Positions 10,530 to 20,719 of a stretch of DNA of 64,000 nucleotides are shown in pieces. The stretch's first letter is position 1, and the number at the start of each line of letters is the position of its first letter. The DNA is from Tetraselmis striata. Its lineage: Eukaryota > Chlorophyta > Chlorodendrophyceae > Chlorodendrales > Chlorodendraceae. The notes under the pieces were generated by a model, which saw nothing but the letters and a program-made list of their open reading frames with translations, had not been told where the DNA came from and searched no databases. The stretch is from NCBI GenBank assembly GCA_006384855.1, contig VCJN01001881.1, forward strand, positions 1-64,000, read 5' to 3'. The translations under genes and the position numbers were made by a program.

Positions 10530-11961
10530 GCGAGTAACCTGTACTTACGCCTGCGTACCAGCAGGAGCGCGATTGTCGTACGCTATGGTGTCACCTGCTA
10601 GAGGATGATGATACCAAGCGTGAGATGGAGCGCTGCCTTAAGTGGAGTGTTAGTAGTAGGTACTAGAGCCTACTAGAACTATCTAGAATGCTATAGCACT
10701 TGCTATAGCAATAGTAGTAAGATATTATATCACTGTGCTGCGGACAGGCGAAGGTGCTAGGAACCGTGTCTGTACTTAGTAGGATATGACTAAAATAGCG
10801 ACGGGCCGCGGGTTAGGACCGCACACGTCGATTTTAGAATTAGTCTAGTAGTTACACGCAGCACAGGTGGCGGAAATTGGATCGGTACACAGCGCACGGA
10901 ATGACGGAAACCAGCGACTATAAATAGGCCGGCAAAACCACCGCCGGGCCAGTCACCCAGGTTACCGGCATTCCGGTATTGTAAGAATCCCTTTTCCCAA
11001 ATCTCCGCTCATTATTCCTGGCCGTGTGGAATAACGATCCACCAATGGGCCCTCGACTCAGCTCCTGCTTTAGGACTATCTATGGCTAGACGACTATTCG
11101 GCCCAAGTCCTAAGGGGGCTGTAACACTTGGTTTCGGAGCCCTTAGGACTTGGGCCGAATAGTCGTCTAGCCATAGATAGTCCTAAAGCAGGAGCTGAGT
11201 CGAGGGCCCATTGGTGGATCGTTATTCCACACGGCCAGGAATAATGAGCGGAGATTTGGGAAAAGGGATTCTTACAATACCGGAATGCCGGTAACCTGGG
11301 TGACTGGCCCGGCGGTGGTTTTGCCGGCCTATTTATAGTCGCTGGTTTCCGTCATTCCGTGCGCTGTGTACCGATCCAATTTCCGCCACCTGTGCTGCGT
11401 GTAACTACTAGACTAATTCTAAAATCGACGTGTGCGGTCCTAACCCGCGGCCCGTCGCTATTTTAGTCATATCCTACTAAGTACAGACACGGTTCCTAGC
11501 ACCTTCGCCTGTCCGCAGCACAGTGATATAATATCTTACTACTATTGCTATAGCAAGTGCTATAGCATTCTAGATAGTTCTAGTAGGCTCTAGTACCTAC
11601 TACTAACACTCCACTTAAGGCAGCGCTCCATCTCACGCTTGGTATCATCATCCTCTAGCAGGTGACACCATAGCGTACGACAATCGCGCTCCTGCTGGTA
11701 CGCAGGCGTAAGTACAGGTTACTCGCACCCCATGTGGGTACTCGTAATACTGTCCTGCACTACTAGTCGCCTGGTAGTCGCTCGTACTGACGCCTCGTCG
11801 TCCTCGTACCAGTACTCCGCCTTCACTTGTACTCGCACTCGCAATGCTCATACTCGTACTTCGCTTGGCTTGTACTCGTTCTCGTCCGCCTCAGTCGCCA
11901 GTTCTTCGCTCCTTCGTCGGCTCCCGCAGTACAAAGTACAGCAGTGTAGAGTACATAACAC
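10530..11961. mobile_element. Foldback element copy 3, inner left arm, loop and complete right arm
   Basis: The left arm continues from the hAT insertion point to 11120. A 17-nt loop (11121-11137) follows, and the right arm runs 11138-11961, ending in GTACATAACAC, the reverse complement of the left terminus at 5997. Arm identity is near complete by eye. The paired arms would make a perfect hairpin of more than 800 bp. No obvious target duplication surrounds the outer ends (poly-A on the left, GAGCCCTG on the right). Confidence 0.9.
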
Positions 11962-12613
11962 GAGCCCTGCTCGTTGGGTCAAATCCAAGTGCAGCCGCAG
12001 ATGTCCCCGCCACGCACAGAACTGTGCAAGCGGGCAGATGTGCGTTTTGCTCTGCGAGGACGGTCTGCCATGCTTTTATGCACCGAGAAGCGTTAAGATG
12101 CCTCAAAGAATACAAGCGCGAGGGAGCTTGCGAGGGGTAGATGAGTGGGAAGCACAGTGGCGGCGTAGCATTCGAGGCCAGAAAAAACGGCTGGCGTGGA
12201 AGGGTAGCGACGCATCTCGTCAAAGGGCGGTGACTGGACAGGCGTGTAGTACATAGTGAAGGTTCATTTCACTGAACAGTACCTCGTACAGTGTTGGCTA
12301 GAAAAGGAAGCCAGTTTCACAGTACATTCGTACAGTGTTAGGCTGGACTCAAATTTGCACCCCCCAAAAGGGGTATAATATTGAGTTAAGGGGGGTGCAA
12401 TTTTGAGTCCAGAAATGTGCCCATTTTGACTCAATAATCGCCCTTTTTCACAATCTGCTGTATCGCAGATTGTTACTCCTCGGGCAGATTGTTGCTCAGA
12501 GCGCCTATTGCGTACCTCGCGGCGCCTTGGTTTCGCCTCACTGACCTCCCCTTTTTCTCCTTCGTGCGAGGGGGGAGACTGCGTCGAGGAGGGAATGGGT
12601 GAATTCAATGCCT
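11962..12613. other. Unassigned sequence between the foldback element and the proline-rich ORF
   Basis: I see no supported gene here. Short ORFs on both strands lack recognisable domains. Features of note are the hairpin at 12343-12412 and a loose repeat of a TCGTACAGTGTT motif at about 12285 and 12330. Confidence 0.5.
12343..12412. repeat. Short hairpin with 23-bp arms
   Basis: CTGGACTCAAATTTGCACCC begins the left arm and the right arm ends GGTGCAATTTTGAGTCCAG; the arms are 12343-12365 and 12390-12412 with one or two mismatches. The ~24-nt loop is AT-rich with a G run. It could be a small MITE, joined transposon ends or an RNA hairpin. Confidence 0.75.
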
Positions 12614-13189
12614 TTAGTGAGATGTGGGGTTGGGGTTCGGCGGTTGGGGTGGGGGTGGGGGGGGGCGAACCATGTCCAAAGCCCTGGCGATATCCTGTGT
12701 TGCCGGCAGTACATCTTGGGTTTGTTGCATGGAATCGCCGTCAGGTATGCGTGGAACCCCTGATCTCGTAATTGGGCGCTGCGCTGCCGCGGTGCGTTCC
12801 GTAGACGCCGGTGGCGAGGCTTGCACGACTGTCGGCGGAACAGTGGCCGGATGTTGGCCGCTATCAGATATATCCGCATCAGACTCCTCGTCAAACCCCA
12901 GGCGGGGCCAATACAAAGAGGGCGGCTTCCCCCGCACCCGCTGCGAAGACCGCCGCGCCTGCGAAGGTGCTGACTGGGACTGAGCTACCGGCATAGGAGC
13001 CGTGCCCGGGCCTTCCACCTCCGGGGTGGGCCTCCGCCGCCGCCGCCGAGCGTTTGGAGGGTCCTCCAGCGGGCCGTCCGCTGGCTTAACCCCCCAAGCG
13101 ACATTGCGCATGGACCGTCGCAGGTACGGCTCGGTCATATGGGCGTCTAGTGGCCCGCGCTTCACTCCGACGGGTTGTACGGCTAGCAA
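12614..13189 (-). CDS. Hypothetical proline/arginine-rich protein
   Basis: A 191-codon ORF on the minus strand. It has an Arg cluster (NARRRRRRPTPEV), an acidic stretch (GFDEESDADISDSG) and a Pro-rich C-terminal run produced by a G/C tract near 12650. The disordered composition resembles N-terminal regions of retroelement Gag-like proteins or nuclear proteins, but no domain is recognisable. The ATG at 13189 is simply the longest start. It may be a fragment of a longer spliced or transposon gene. Confidence 0.3.
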   Translation of the reverse strand: MLAVQPVGVKRGPLDAHMTEPYLRRSMRNVAWGVKPADGPLEDPPNARRRRRRPTPEVEGPGTAPMPVAQSQSAPSQARRSSQRVRGKPPSLYWPRLGFDEESDADISDSGQHPATVPPTVVQASPPASTERTAAAQRPITRSGVPRIPDGDSMQQTQDVLPATQDIARALDMVRPPPPPPQPPNPNPTSH

Positions 13190-13577
13190 GGGTGACCGCT
13201 GCCGGAGTGGCGTGACAAGGAGTGTGGGTGGATGCGAGGGGGAGGTGGTTCTGGTTCGTTACGGCAGCCGTCGCGCATATGTTCGAGCCTCATATTCCCG
13301 CACAGGTGGCGGCGAAAACAGTTTATTAATGCAGAACAGTAAACCCTAAACGGGCATCGTGATTTGGCTCGAAAAACAGCAGCAAAACTAGGACCTCGTG
13401 GTACAGTACCTTTTTGCTCGCGTTTTGGCCTTTTCTGGTGGGAGGGGGTGGGGGTGAAGAGCAGCCAGGTGGAACCTGTGCCTGTACTCCGCCGTAAGGA
13501 GTGGTTTTATATTAGTGTGAAGCGCAGTACTTAAAGACATTACATTATAAAACCGCAGTACATAATGTATTGAAAAT

Positions 13578-14092
13578 AGGTTTGTCATCAGTGGGACAAA
13601 ACGGTCTGTCATCAGTGGGACGAAACGGTCTGTCATCAGTGGGACGAAACGGTCTGTCATCAGTGGGACGAAACGGTTTGTCATCAGTGGGACGAAACGG
13701 TTTGTCATCAGTGGGACGAAACGTTCTGTCATCAGTGGGACGAAACGTTCTGTCATCAGTGGGACGAAACGGTTTGTCATCAGCGGGACGAAACGGTGTG
13801 TCATCAGTGGGACAAAACGGTGTGTCATCAGTGGGACGAAACGGTTTGTCATCAGTGGGACGAAACGTTCTGTCATCAGTGGGACGAAACGGTTTGTCAT
13901 CAGTGGGACAAAACGGTTTGTCATCAGTGGGACGAAACGGTTTGTCATTAGTGGGACGAAACGGTTTGTCATCAGTGGGACGAAACGGTTTGTAAATAGA
14001 GGGACGAAACTGTTTGTCATCGGTGGGACGAAACGGTTTGTCATCAGTGGGACGAAACGGTATGTCATCAGTGGGACGAAACGGTCTGACAT
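13578..14092. repeat. 24-bp minisatellite array A (~21 copies)
   Basis: A 24-bp unit with core GTCATCAGTGGGACGAAACG is repeated head to tail with sporadic substitutions, mainly GGTTTG/GGTCTG/GTTCTG at the unit junction. The array ends a few bases before the AG acceptor (14107-14108) of an exon of the methyltransferase-like gene, so it probably lies in an intron. It stays open in several frames on both strands only because the unit length is a multiple of three. Confidence 0.9.
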
Positions 14093-14108
14093 GATATGAT
14101 ATTTATAG

Positions 14109-15554
14109 GTCGAAGGTCCAAGCGGACATCAAAACCTACCGAGAAAGCAAAAGAACTCGATGCGCTCGGAGCGCTAGTCGGGAGAAAACACAAGGCGTCA
14201 TCTTCTGTGCCCGAGCAGCCGGCGGCGAAGAAGAGCCGTGCAGCCTCAGCTTTTGCAGCTAGAGCGGGCGCTGAGGCATCAGGTAACCCCTGGAAACCGA
14301 GCCTTTTAGGAGGTAGGGTGCCGGTTTACTGCACGCACTCGCAAGGAGAAATATCGGCCGCCGCTCTTTTGACGGCCCGAATCAAGAGCGGCCAGGTCCT
14401 CTCAGATGCTGAAATGCAGATAGCGCGAAGGCTAATCGATTACGAAAAGCTCATGCAAGCTTACTATCAATAAGGTCCTTGCCTCTCCAATCATATGATT
14501 TTTGTCAGTGTACTGTGTCATATTGACATTGTTTGAAATCATGTGTGTTGACAGGTTCGAAAGGACGCGCACATGAGCCAGTAGCGACTAAAGCTTCAAA
14601 GGGATCCAAGGGGAAAGAAAAGGTTTCAGAGACGATTGTGACTCCAGGTAATTGTGACTGAAAGTATCAATCGCTGCCTTTGTGAGTGCACTGTGTCATA
14701 TCTACATTGTTTGAAATCATGTGTGTTGACAGGTTCGAAAGGACGCGCACATGAGCCAGTAGCGACTCAAGCTTCAAAGGAATCCAAGGGGAAAGAAAAG
14801 ATTTCAAAGACGATTGTGACTCTAGGTAATTGTGACTGAAAGTATCAATCCCTGCCTTCTCAATCTCCGATTAATTTCTCGTCAGTGAGTTATAAGACGT
14901 TCCAACAGGTCGTCAATTGGCGTTGGCAACCTTGTCGGAAGCAGCTGGTAAATCAGGATCCCCAGGTAAGAAAAATCACGCTTGGCTTTGACGGTGTATG
15001 GCGATACCGTTCAGTAGTTAATCGTGACGCCCATTGCAGGTGTGTTGAGTACTCTCTACTCATTCTTTACAGGTTCCCCGAATCAAGCCTCTTCTTTGTC
15101 TAAAGGCCCATCTCAAGTACCGGAAACAGAGCATGAGCCTGAAATATAGCACACTGAGCCGGAGCCGGAGCCCGAGCCGGAGCCTGAAACAAAGCCCAAT
15201 GAGCCCGAGCCAGAGCCTCGGCATGAGCCTGAAACTGAGCCCACTCAGATGGAGCCCGAGCCGGAGCCGGAGCCGGAGCCCGAGCCCACTCGGCCTGACC
15301 CGGAGCCTGAACCGGAGCCAGAGGCCGAGCTCGAGACACCAACGCCGACTACCCGGCAAGCGTCCGGTTCTGGAGCCTTTGGTTCTCGAGCCCCTATTGC
15401 CGAGGCTCCGAGAAGGGTTCCTGAATTCCTCAGTATGTGCACGGATGAAGAGGTCTTCGGCACAGAGGAAGAACAGAGGCAACGGGCGGCAGAGAAGCGT
15501 AAGCAAGCTCTCGACATCACCGGCACTCTTGACCCGAGAGGAAGACAAAGCTGA
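14109..15554 (+). CDS. N-terminal exons of the methyltransferase-like gene: basic and Glu-Pro repeat region, with in-frame TAG
   Basis: Four consecutive exons, 14109-14282, 14555-14647, 14733-14825 and 14909-14965, all start and end in phase 1 and join to a fifth beginning at 15073. They encode a Lys/Arg-rich, nuclear-localisation-like sequence (PAAKKSR), two copies of a [10 protein letters not shown] exon, and a long Glu-Pro repeat (about 15120-15340). A TAG at 15147-15149 interrupts the Glu-Pro repeat, which continues in the same frame. If the first exon is not spliced at 14283 it reads on for about 63 codons to a TAA at 14471-14473, a possible short isoform. The true start lies upstream of 13578 and was not identified. 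Confidence 0.5.
14555..14825 (+). repeat. Tandemly duplicated exon (178-bp unit)
   Basis: Exons 14555-14647 and 14733-14825 are both 93 nt, phase 1-1, and nearly identical, as is the upstream intron sequence (TTTGAAATCATGTGTGTTGA). The encoded 31-residue segments differ at only a few positions (for example KASKGSKG and QASKESKG). Symmetric phase means the duplication keeps the frame. Confidence 0.8.
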
Positions 15555-15836
15555 TGACGGTCGCCTCTTACGACGACTTCTTTGACGAGAGGGATGGATC
15601 CCAAGAACATGACTCCTACAGCGACAGACTTCACTTCGCGGAGCCGGACTATCCACTGGTTCAAGAACACAAGTGATGAGGTACAGATCTATTTGTACAT
15701 CGAATTGCACAAGGCGAGCATGCTGACTGGCAAGGACTTTTTCGATGATCCGGAGGGGCCACTTCTCGCGTGTATCGGAAAGATCAAGGACGTCGAGCTG
15801 GACTCGGCCGGAAACTACGGGTGAGTAAAGTTCATA
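15545..15836 (+). pseudogene. Frame-broken stretch of the methyltransferase-like gene
   Basis: Coding character continues past the stop at 15554, but in different frames. An acidic segment (YDDFFDERDGSQEHDSYSD) is read in one frame from about 15560. Another segment (SDEVQIYLYIELHKASML) is read in a second frame from about 15672 and ends at a GTGAGT donor near 15822. The next exon (from 15906) does not match that donor's phase. I found no GT-AG introns that explain all the frame changes, so small indels (decay or sequence error) are likely. Confidence 0.45.
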
Positions 15837-15905
15837 TAATGTCTCTGAATTCGTGTCAATTTCGTGTATCAATAAGTATTAATATTCTTATGCTTGTTAC
15901 CGCAG

Positions 15906-18900
15906 ATATCTCTTAAACCTTATCGCTTGACAGTGCACAAGGAGTTCAGGATCGATGTCAACTTTGAGAGGTTGCTACTCCACGCGATCCAACCGCCACT
16001 CTCCTTCCAACCGCGGTTCCAGTCTTACTACGCATGGACTTTGGTCAAGCGCAATGTGCTGTCGCAGGCGCTGACAGGTTTTGCGTCTGGTCAGATTGAC
16101 ATCGATGACTTGGCCAACACTGACAAGGATTTTAAGAACGCGCTTCCATTCGTCGACACGTTGGCCGTCCCGCCGGCCTTGAATGGCTTCCACCACACTG
16201 GTGCCGTCGACTGGAACTCTTACGGCCACCTCAGAGTCGAGATTGCTGATCCAGAGGTGAAGACAACTCACGGTGGCGACATCAACATGTTATACGCCGA
16301 CAGAGTCAACCTCGTCATCGACAAGGATTCGGGGCTGCCTTACATTTTCAGCTTCCCATCCGATAACTTCGTCGCACCGCCGCCAGAATTTGAATTCCGT
16401 TCCCCAAAGCTGCAAGACTGCAGTATGGTGGCGCAAAGCTACAAGGTAAAAGCCTATCGCGACATGGATCAAATATGTGTAGACAAATCTAAATCAATAC
16501 ACAATGCAACTTACTGACATCCATTTCTTGCATTTGTTATTCAGAGAAATCCTTCCCTATCCGCCGTGAATTTCTCAGTGTCCTTTCCAGTGGTTGCCAA
16601 GAGTATGACCTCAAATTTCCGCGTAGTGTATGAGCCCCTCGCTCTGACCATGGCCAACTTCAAGGAGCTAGTCGCAGCACACGAAGGCATGGAGAAGCCG
16701 AGGTTGGCTTATTCAAGTTCCAACAAGCCAGAGATCGACGTAATCATCGAGTTTCTGGGCGCCCACGGAGTGCGTCAAGCCAACATCGACGGCAGCCACA
16801 AACGGGAGGCGAAGCGCATGGTGAAAGAAAATTATCCGGATATCTACAAAGCCAACAAAGGCATCCACCTCACATCTGACAAGATGTACATCGGCCTCTC
16901 GCCGGAAGTCTGCCGCTACATGTCTATGAAGCTCAACGAGGCGGGTCACACCGTTGTGGGAGACACGTCCATGCACAAACTCCTAGTGAGTGACCGATTC
17001 TCCCACATTATTATTAAGCTGACCGTGGCAGCAAATAGGCGTAAAGTGTGACAGAAGTCGTTCCGTTGTCAGCGGTTTATAAATATGTGTCAGTGGGACG
17101 AAACGGTATGTCAGGAGTTGGACGAAACGGTATGTCATCAGTGGGACGAAACGGTCTGTCAGCAGTGGGACGAAACGGTATGTCATCAGCGGGACAAAAC
17201 GGTATGTCATCAGTGGGACGAAACGGTTTGTCATCAGTGGGACGAAACGGTTTGTCATCAATGGGACGAAACGGTCTGTCATCAGTGGGACGAAACGGTT
17301 TGTCATCAGTGGGACAAAACGGTATGTCATCAGTGCGACGAAACGGTTTGTCATCAGTGGGACAAAACGGTTTGTCATCAGTGGGACGAAACGTTCTGTC
17401 ATTAGTGGGACGAAACGTTCTGTCATTAGTGGGACAAAACGGTCTGTCATTAGTGGGACGAAACGGTCTGTCATCAGCGGGACGAAACGTTCTATCATCA
17501 ATGGGACGAAACGTTATGTCATCATCGGGACGAAACGGTTTGCCATCGAGGTACAATCGTTCGGAATTTTGAAATCGGTGCAATTGTTTCTGCCGAACCT
17601 TCGCAGATGTTTCGAGAGGTGGTATGCAGAGCAGGATGCCAATCGCCCCGGCTTTAGGGCACTTCCGCAAATCAGAGTCGTGAAGGAGTTCAAGAAGTCT
17701 GAAGTTCTTCAAGTTGAACTTGAGAAGATCGGCATTAAAGATGAGAAGAGCAGCGAGTTCTCAAATTTGATTGACCTCTGCTCGCGCCCACAACGGTAAG
17801 CTGCGTACATGATGAAAATTTATCGTGTTGTTAACGCTGCTAGATTCTGACAATTGATTTGCGCAGTGTTTTTGAGCCCCTTGAGCAGATTTCTGAAGCC
17901 TACCGGCATGTGGACCTCGGGGTTCGAGGATGGGACGAAGCCAACACCAAACTCGGAGACCTATTTGTGTACTACTAGCAAGAACTGGATAGAGTCGAGC
18001 GTCTCAATTGCGGCAGGCAACTCACCCAGAAGGAAGTGAGGAAGGTTTACGAAGCAATTCGGAAGCCTATCAATGCAATCCTCGATAATAAGAAGTACGG
18101 CTTCGGCAAAGACAGAGCTCACTTCCGAGTCGCCCTCATGGAGGTAAGTTGTGACCGACCCCAGTGTCAATCACATGGAATACTATCATTCCTTTCTCCG
18201 AACTGAAGTTTGTTTTTCGACCCAGGATGTTGGCTTTGGACCACATGCGCGCTGGCTAGACGAGCCGTCTCTTGCCAAGCAAAGCGACAGCGCGGATCTC
18301 CCTGTGGGCCAGATGTACCTGGTGGTTGGACTGCTCATCCAAGGCGAGCACAGTGTGACCCCGAGCCTCTACGAGCTGGTGGATGACATAAAGCATGCCG
18401 GCGACAATGGCCCCATGGTTGTTACGCACACCAACGCGGAGTGGCTCGCGATGATTGAGACCTGGAGGTTTCGCGATCTCTTGCGTCGAGCAAGCATCAA
18501 GCTCATGAATGTCATTGACACGGCCAAGGGCAGGGAGACAATCCAACTGCTGACGCCGGACGAACCGGCCAAGAATTGGGGGAAATATCTCTCGGACCAC
18601 ATCATCGATTGGGGTGTGCAAGACAAAGTGTCGGATGAGCAAGCGGCCGCGCGTCACCATCACGCCATCACCAAGTTCCGAGCCAAGGTTGATGACCTCG
18701 GCCCAACAGGCTTCCCCAAAAGTTCCAGGATTTGTTCAAAGGTGCTCATCGCTCCGGTCCTTTGATGGTCTTGCTAACCCCTCCTGCCAGATGGGGGGAC
18801 ATGAAATCCGCCGATTGTCTCACACCACTACCGGTTCGAGAGCATATCGCGGCCACCAACACCACCATCAGGAGTGAGGCGTATCGTATCAAGAATCAGA

Positions 18901-20382
18901 TGCCGGACTTGGTCATCTCCTTCTTCACAGAGTTTGCTCTTTTGGCATGTGCGCCGGAGCTTATCGCGGTATCCGCTCCGAATGTTTCTCATGAGCTGTG
19001 GATATCGATGAAGGTGACTAAGATCTTGTGCAACCACAAATGCTCTTCTGAATTTTCGTTGTGAGCTATTAACCCGAATCTGTTTTCTAATACACACATG
19101 CCTCGGCACTTCCGGTGATGCCCAAGGGCTTTGAGGTCGACAAGGATGACAAGGTGTGGTTGAACACGGAGCTTTGCAAGACTTGCATTGTGGAGGGGAA
19201 CTTCAAGGCTCCCGCGACAAAACAATTCGTCGCGGACGCCATGTCGGCAGTTCGTGCCAGAAAGGCAACAGTCTTCATTGCCGACGCGCTTTTCGGAGTT
19301 GGTTCGCACACAAGGGACTCGAAGGATGCTGCGTGGGGTACGGACGACTTCAACGACGTGTTTGCTTTCGCGAGGCAAGACAACCCCCCAACCCCGGTGC
19401 GTACTAGATGACTGTGCTTTCATTTATCTCATTCCCGATTAACCCCCGCGCAGGCAGTTGAATATCCTGACTGGATCTTCTGACGTCCACACTGCTCTCG
19501 ATGGGTGCCATTTCTTCATTCACCTCTCGGACCAGCAACTTGGATCCGCGATCACAGCCGTTCAAAAACAAGCTGAGGACCTCATCTATCACGTCATGAC
19601 TTGGGCCAAGGATTGCGGGATGAAGATGGGCAGCTCTCTGCGTCACGACGCTGAGTACTACCTCTACGTCAGGAAGCCCCCGCCAAGCATCATAGCTGAC
19701 AACATCCGTTTCGATGATCCCCAAAGGTGAGATTTGATCCGTGGAAAATAGCCGGCTTGTATTTATTTACTCGCTAAGCCGCTTGTGCCTTTCCAGGTTC
19801 TCTACATCCATCATGTTGGGTCACTTCAAAGACAGTTCGAAATTGAAGGACGAGAACATACAGACGGTGAACAAGTACCAAAAGCCTATCGCTCTTTTCG
19901 CCAAGCACCTTAAGATGGCGGCAACAGACGGGACAACAATCGTCGACGTCACAGCCGGAACCGGGACAACCGCGGTGCGTGAGGGGTGCAACCCGGGTAA
20001 GTGTCTTAATGGGATCAACATAAAAAAAATTAACGCCTTGTGCGGTTTGCCACGCCTTTTCCAGGTCGCTGCGGCCTTTTCCGTGTGGTGGGACCATATG
20101 GATCATACCTACTCGTTCACACACAGGAACTTGAAGACGATCCTCATTGACAACCAGAAGACGCAAATCGCTGGGATGAAGTCCAGGATGACCTCATGGT
20201 TCAAAGAGAAGCCATGGGACGAGACTCAAAGAATGCGTCCAAGTGACTTCGAGAAGTGGCCGGGTCTACCCCGTCCAATGGCCGAGTTAGAGGAGCTGGA
20301 AGAGCGTGCAGCGGCGGAGAAGAAGAGGCAACAGGCGGCGGAGCGCCGAGGGGATTATGTGATCGAAGATGATGATATGTAG
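15906..20382 (+). CDS. Large multi-exon protein with C-terminal beta-class DNA methyltransferase-like domain (one in-frame TAG)
   Basis: Ten exons join with matching phases: 15906-16445, 16545-16985, 17551-17795, 17867-18143, 18226-18687, 18729-19013, 19127-19396, 19458-19726, 19797-19974 and 20065-20382, about 1,094 codons. One TAG (17976-17978, after FVYY) is in frame. The 41-nt gap 18688-18728 is short for an intron and could instead be a frameshift. The first ~750 residues match no family I recognise. The last ~290 follow the beta-class order: IADALFGVG at the motif IV site, a HFFIHLSDQQ strand, WAKD, EYYLYVRK, QKPIALF (motif X-like), then DVTAGTGTTAVAA (motif I, SAM binding) and ILIDNQKTQIAGMKSRM. 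Two prolines of the catalytic [DNS]PP[YFW] motif are missing, so the domain may bind without methylating (inference). The C-terminus is charged coiled coil. Confidence 0.65.
17085..17548. repeat. 24-bp minisatellite array B (~19 copies), inside an intron
   Basis: It has the same 24-bp unit and orientation as array A (core GTCATCAGTGGGACGAAACG). It fills most of the 565-nt intron 16986-17550 of the methyltransferase-like gene and ends exactly at the acceptor (CCATCGAG|GTACAA). Units vary more than in array A, with some CAGCGGG and CATTAGTGGG versions. Confidence 0.9.
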
Positions 20383-20404
20383 TACAATTCCGCAAAATTA
20401 GCCG

Positions 20405-20640
20405 CTCATATGTTTTGTCCCGGCTTTGACAGAGTTTCAGCCCCGGACGGCACAAACTACTTGGTAGCCATCACGGCCCCCGCTCTTTTTTGTCCCAGTT
20501 TGGACAGAGTTTCAGCCCCCGGTGGCGCAAACTTCTTGTAACCATCCCGTTTCCTTCACTCTTTTGATTTGTCCCTGCTTGGACGGAATTGGTTTCCCCG
20601 ACTTGGCACAAAATGAACCAACCGGCATTCATATTAGCTT
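20405..20640. repeat. Degenerate ~80-bp tandem repeat downstream of the methyltransferase-like gene
   Basis: Three diverged units contain TTTGTCCC..GG..TTTGACAGA, a TTTCAGCCCC stretch and GGCACAAAC-like sequence, at about 20413, 20489 and 20571. A TGTAA motif at 20537-20541 may serve as the polyadenylation signal of the preceding gene. Confidence 0.55.
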
Positions 20641-20719
20641 TCAATACCACTGCTGCCCCCAAACCCTAATTTAGACCAAACCACAATGCACCGCGTGCCT
20701 CGGGGCAAAATAGGTTGCA

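Noticed and set aside
13388-14092. 234-codon minus-strand ORF of FVPLMTNR repeats, and plus-strand GLSSVGRN repeats
   Set aside because: They result from a 24-bp minisatellite whose unit is a multiple of three and lacks stops. The same openness is seen on both strands and in array B.
13578-14092. CRISPR array
   Set aside because: The units are directly adjacent with no unique spacers, and the context is a eukaryotic intron.
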